Below, in pieces: positions 26,884 to 35,444 of a stretch of DNA of 35,444 nucleotides. Within the stretch, counting starts at the first letter, position 1; every line of letters begins with the position of its first letter. The notes under the pieces were generated by a model, which ran no database searches, was not told where the DNA came from, and worked only from the letters and a program-made list of their open reading frames with translations. The DNA is from Pseudonocardiales bacterium (GTDB lineage: Bacteria; Actinomycetota; Actinomycetes; Mycobacteriales; Pseudonocardiaceae), in the NCBI GenBank assembly GCA_019241525.1, contig JAFAWY010000123.1, positions 1-35,444 of the forward strand, given 5' to 3'. The position numbers and the translations under genes were made by a program.

Positions 26884-27802
26884 GCACCCGCATCGAGACA
26901 GCGGCGCAAAAGGCCGCGGTGCTGACCGAGGCGTTGCCCTGGTTACAGCGTTTCCACGGGGCCACCGTCGTGATCAAATATGGCGGCCATGCGATGCTCG
27001 ACGACGAGCTGAGGCAGGCCTTCGCCCAGGACATGGTGTTTCTCCGGCTCGCCGGCTTACGCCCGGTTGTGGTGCACGGCGGCGGACCGCAGATCAACGC
27101 AATGCTGGATCGGCTGGGTATTGCTGGAGAGTTTCGCGGTGGCTTGCGGGTCACCACCCCGGAGACCATCGAGGTGGTCCGCATGGTGCTGTTCGGCCAA
27201 GTGGGAAGGGAGCTGGTCGGGCTGGTCAATGCGCACGGACCCTTCGCGGTCGGTATCTCCGGCGAGGACGCCCATCTGTTCACCGCCGCCCGGCGCACTG
27301 CCACCGTGAACGGGGAACAGGTCGACGTAGGTTTAGTAGGCGACGTGGTGGCGGTGAACCCCGCCTCGGTGCTCGACATCATCAACGCCGGGCGCATCCC
27401 GGTGGTATCCGGGTTGGCCCCTGACGTCGACGGTGTAGTGCACAACGTCAACGCCGACACCGCTGCCGCAGCGTTGGCGGTGGCTTTAGGTGCCGAGAAG
27501 CTCGTCATGCTCACCGACGTGGAAGGCCTCTACGCCGACTGGCCGGACCGCTCCAGCCTGCTGTCGGAAATCACCGCGGACCGGTTGGAACTGTTGTTGC
27601 CGCGGCTGTCCGCCGGAATGGTGCCGAAGATGGAGGCTTGCCTGCGTGCGGTTAAGGGCGGTGTACCGCAGGCTCACGTGATCGACGGTCGGGTGGCCCA
27701 CTCGGTGCTGCTCGAAGTCTTCACCACCGAGGGCGTGGGGACGATGGTGTTGCCAGTGTGGTCTGGGCTGTCCGTGGAAGGACGCAAGAAGGGACGCGAC
27801 TG

Positions 27803-27803
<1 letters not shown>
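26880..27803 (+). CDS. argB: Acetylglutamate kinase
   Basis: The product is 307 aa; the ATG overlaps the argJ stop as ATGA. It phosphorylates N-acetylglutamate, the usual arginine-feedback step. It has Lys33 in VIKYGGHAM, the glycine loop VHGGGPQI (65-72), [18 protein letters not shown] and the C-terminal ATP-site [21 protein letters not shown]. The N-terminal helix (about 8-26, [15 protein letters not shown]) is present as in arginine-inhibited hexameric kinases, which suggests feedback control. It overlaps argD by one base. Confidence 0.96.
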
Positions 27804-30449
<2,646 letters not shown>

Positions 30450-30507
30450 ATGGGGATGCAAGTTATCGCTCGTATCCCCGTCACGGGTCCGCCCGAAGGG
30501 AGAAGGA

Positions 30508-33745
<3,238 letters not shown>

Positions 33746-33752
33746 TGCGGAG

Positions 33753-35021
33753 GTGAATGCGCACATCCTTGACGAGCTGAGCTGGCGCGGCCTGATCGCG
33801 CAGAGCACGGATCTCGACGCGCTGCGCCGGGATTGCGACGCGGGCTCGATCGCCCTGTACTGCGGGTTCGATCCCACCGCGCCGAGCCTGCATCTCGGTC
33901 ACTTGGTCCAGATCCTCACCCTTCGGCGGTTCCAGGGTGCCGGTCACCGGCCTCTAGCACTGGTCGGTGGCGCTACCGGGCTGATTGGAGATCCCAAACC
34001 GACGGCCGAGCGGACGCTCAACACCAAGGATGTGGTTGCCGGATGGGTAGAGCAGATCCGAGCTCAGATCGAGCCTTACCTCGACTTCGCCGGACCATAC
34101 GCCGCCACCATGGTGAACAACCTCGATTGGACCCAACCGCTGCCCACCATCGATTTCCTCCGGGACGTGGGCAAGCACTTTAGGGTGAACCGCATGCTCG
34201 CCAAGGAGGCGGTGAGCGCGCGGTTGAATTCCGAAGCCGGGATCAGCTTCACCGAGTTCAGCTACCAGCTCTTGCAGGCCATGGATTACCTTGAGCTCTA
34301 CCGCCGCTACGGCTGCATCTTGCAGATCGGCGGCAGCGACCAATGGGGGAACATCACTGCTGGGGTGGACCTCATTCATCGAGTCGAGCATCGCGGCGCC
34401 CACGCACTGGCCACCCCGCTGATCACCAAGGCCGATGGCACCAAATTCGGCAAGACCGAAGGTGGCGCAATCTGGTTGGACCCCGATCTGACGAGCCCGT
34501 ACGCCTTCTACCAGTTCTGGATCAACGCTGACGACCGCGACGTAGTCGGCTACCTCAAGGTCTTCACCGACCTGCCGCCAGGCGAGATCGAAGAGTTGGA
34601 GCGCAGCACTGTCGAAAAACCGCAGGCGCGGGAGGCGCAGCGGGTGCTGGCCACGGAAATCACCACCCTGGTGCACGGTCCAGAGGAGGGCCGTCGGGCC
34701 GCTCTGGCCAGTCGGGCGCTGTTCGGTCAGGGAGAGCTGCGCGATCTGGATAAGCGAACCCTCGACGCTGCCATGGCAGAAGCTCCGACGGGACAGGTCC
34801 AGTTGGCCGACCGGCCCACGATTGTCGATTTGCTGGTGGCCAGTGGCCTTGCCGACAGCAAAGGTTCCGCGCGCCGCACAGTCCGGGAAGGAGGCGCATC
34901 GGTGAACAACATCAGGGTTGGGGATGAGGGCTGGACGCCCACGGAATCCGATCTGCTACCCGGTGGATGGCTAGTGCTGCGCCGCGGCCGGCGGCATACC
35001 GCTGGGGTGCGGGTGCGGTGA
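33753..35021 (+). CDS. tyrS: Tyrosyl-tRNA synthetase
   Basis: The product is 422 aa from GTG 33753 ([13 protein letters not shown]), chosen because homologues keep four residues before ILDELSWRG; a GTG at 33735 would overlap mpg by 11 bases. It charges tRNA-Tyr. It has the class I HIGH motif as HLGH (47-50), the tyrosine pocket [15 protein letters not shown], the KMSKS-equivalent KFGKT (231-235) and a C-terminal S4 RNA-binding domain with [16 protein letters not shown]. It ends 48 bases before the rRNA promoter, a pairing known in several actinobacteria. Confidence 0.96.
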   Translation: MNAHILDELSWRGLIAQSTDLDALRRDCDAGSIALYCGFDPTAPSLHLGHLVQILTLRRFQGAGHRPLALVGGATGLIGDPKPTAERTLNTKDVVAGWVEQIRAQIEPYLDFAGPYAATMVNNLDWTQPLPTIDFLRDVGKHFRVNRMLAKEAVSARLNSEAGISFTEFSYQLLQAMDYLELYRRYGCILQIGGSDQWGNITAGVDLIHRVEHRGAHALATPLITKADGTKFGKTEGGAIWLDPDLTSPYAFYQFWINADDRDVVGYLKVFTDLPPGEIEELERSTVEKPQAREAQRVLATEITTLVHGPEEGRRAALASRALFGQGELRDLDKRTLDAAMAEAPTGQVQLADRPTIVDLLVASGLADSKGSARRTVREGGASVNNIRVGDEGWTPTESDLLPGGWLVLRRGRRHTAGVRVR

Positions 35022-35068
35022 CACGGATCCCTCAGTGGTGTGCTAAGTGAGCGCGGGGACACGCCGAT

Positions 35069-35098
35069 TTGACTTCTGCGGTGCGTTAGCCGTACCTT
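35069..35098 (+). promoter_or_regulatory. rRNA operon promoter
   Basis: TTGACT at 35069-35074, an 18-base spacer and TACCTT at 35093-35098. A TTGACT -35 is typical of actinobacterial rrn promoters. A second candidate is the extended -10 TGCTAAGCT ending at 35200, which lacks a clear -35. Confidence 0.6.
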
Positions 35099-35104
35099 CT
35101 TCCT

Positions 35105-35444
35105 CGCTCCACAGCGGAATGGACGAGCCCCTCAGTGCCTTAACCAGACTGAGAGCAAAGGCCACCCGGTGAGGAGGCCCACTCGGGCAGCTGCTAAGCT
35201 CGATGGGTACCCGGATCGTATGAGGCTCGAGAGGCCAGTGAGTACGGGACGGGTAAGTCGGAGTGAGCCATCCCGGATCTAACCGCTTCGGTGGTTGGTG
35301 ATGGTGTGTGTTTGTTCTTTGAGAACTCAACAGTGTGCTGTTTTTGTTAGTGCCATGTTTGTTTGTTTTGTTTGTTTGCTAGTGATCAGTGCGGCACTTG
35401 CCTTGACCCCGTTGGGGTGGGTGTTGTTTTCTGTCGATAGGCAT
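35105..35444 (+). ncRNA. 16S precursor leader of an rRNA operon (partial)
   Basis: The leader contains a hairpin AACCGC-TTCG-GTGGTT (35281-35296) with a UUCG tetraloop, then the boxA-type antitermination element TGTTCTTTGAGAACTCAA (35313-35330), a T/G-rich stretch (35340-35380) and a small stem ACCCC-GTT-GGGGT (35406-35418). The order boxA, T-rich stretch and GC stem matches actinobacterial rrn leaders. The mature 16S start is not reached, so rrs should begin just beyond the right edge. Nus factors would act at boxA. Confidence 0.88.
35313..35330 (+). promoter_or_regulatory. boxA antitermination element
   Basis: TGTTCTTTGAGAACTCAA is the conserved rrn boxA-containing motif of mycobacteria and relatives. 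In RNA it recruits NusB/NusE so that polymerase resists termination through the rRNA genes. Confidence 0.9.

Overview
The window is high-GC actinobacterial DNA. Gene order and protein style (uvrA, infC-rpmI-rplT-tsnR-pheST, argCJBDFRGH, a methyladenine glycosylase, tyrS, then an rRNA operon leader) point to the Mycobacteriales/Pseudonocardiales branch. From memory, PheS, TyrS and the metallo-beta-lactamase protein read more like Pseudonocardiaceae than Mycobacterium, and the direct tsnR-pheS and uvrA-infC junctions fit that. The genus cannot be settled from sequence reading alone.

Positions 1-5300 are accessory, partly AT-richer and loosely packed. They hold the edge of a decayed tyrosine recombinase, a class 3 lipase, a secreted glycine-rich/cysteine-rich small protein, an exported zinc N-acetylmuramoyl-L-alanine amidase, a frameshifted mycothiol-dependent isomerase-like gene and a small orphan gene. 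Positions 5300-9090 carry a DHA2-type MFS exporter followed by a probable mesaconyl-CoA pair: a double hot-dog MaoC hydratase and a class III CoA-transferase that strongly resembles mesaconyl-CoA C1-C4 CoA transferase. Positions 9240-13150 (minus strand) carry a short Rv0909/MT0933-type antitoxin-like gene and a complete ribose-type ABC importer (ATPase, permease, lipoprotein). A membrane-anchored protein with three PASTA repeats but no kinase or penicillin-binding domain is divergent from the importer. The promoter region between them has a perfect 13-bp inverted repeat whose half-site occurs a third time nearby.

From about 14.4 kb the window is housekeeping: a metallo-beta-lactamase-fold hydrolase, uvrA, the infC-rpmI-rplT ribosomal operon (infC starts at the rare codon ATC and has hairpins in its leader and spacers), tsnR, pheS-pheT, and a complete arginine biosynthesis operon argC-J-B-D-F-R-G-H. 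Most arg junctions overlap by 1-4 bases. The arg promoter overlaps an ARG-box-like inverted repeat and probably gives a leaderless argC mRNA, so the operon-encoded ArgR likely represses its own operon. argH runs by overlap into a 3-methyladenine glycosylase gene, and tyrS follows. The last 400 bases are an rRNA operon leader with a -35/-10 pair, a UUCG hairpin, a boxA antitermination element and a small GC hairpin; the 16S gene should begin just past the right edge.

The most interesting signals are the mesaconyl-CoA gene pair, the PASTA/ABC divergent region, the Gly/Cys-rich secreted protein, a 22-bp periodic repeat between pheT and argC, the leaderless ArgR-controlled argC promoter, and the ATC start of infC. 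No clearly new multi-gene defence or mobile system was seen.
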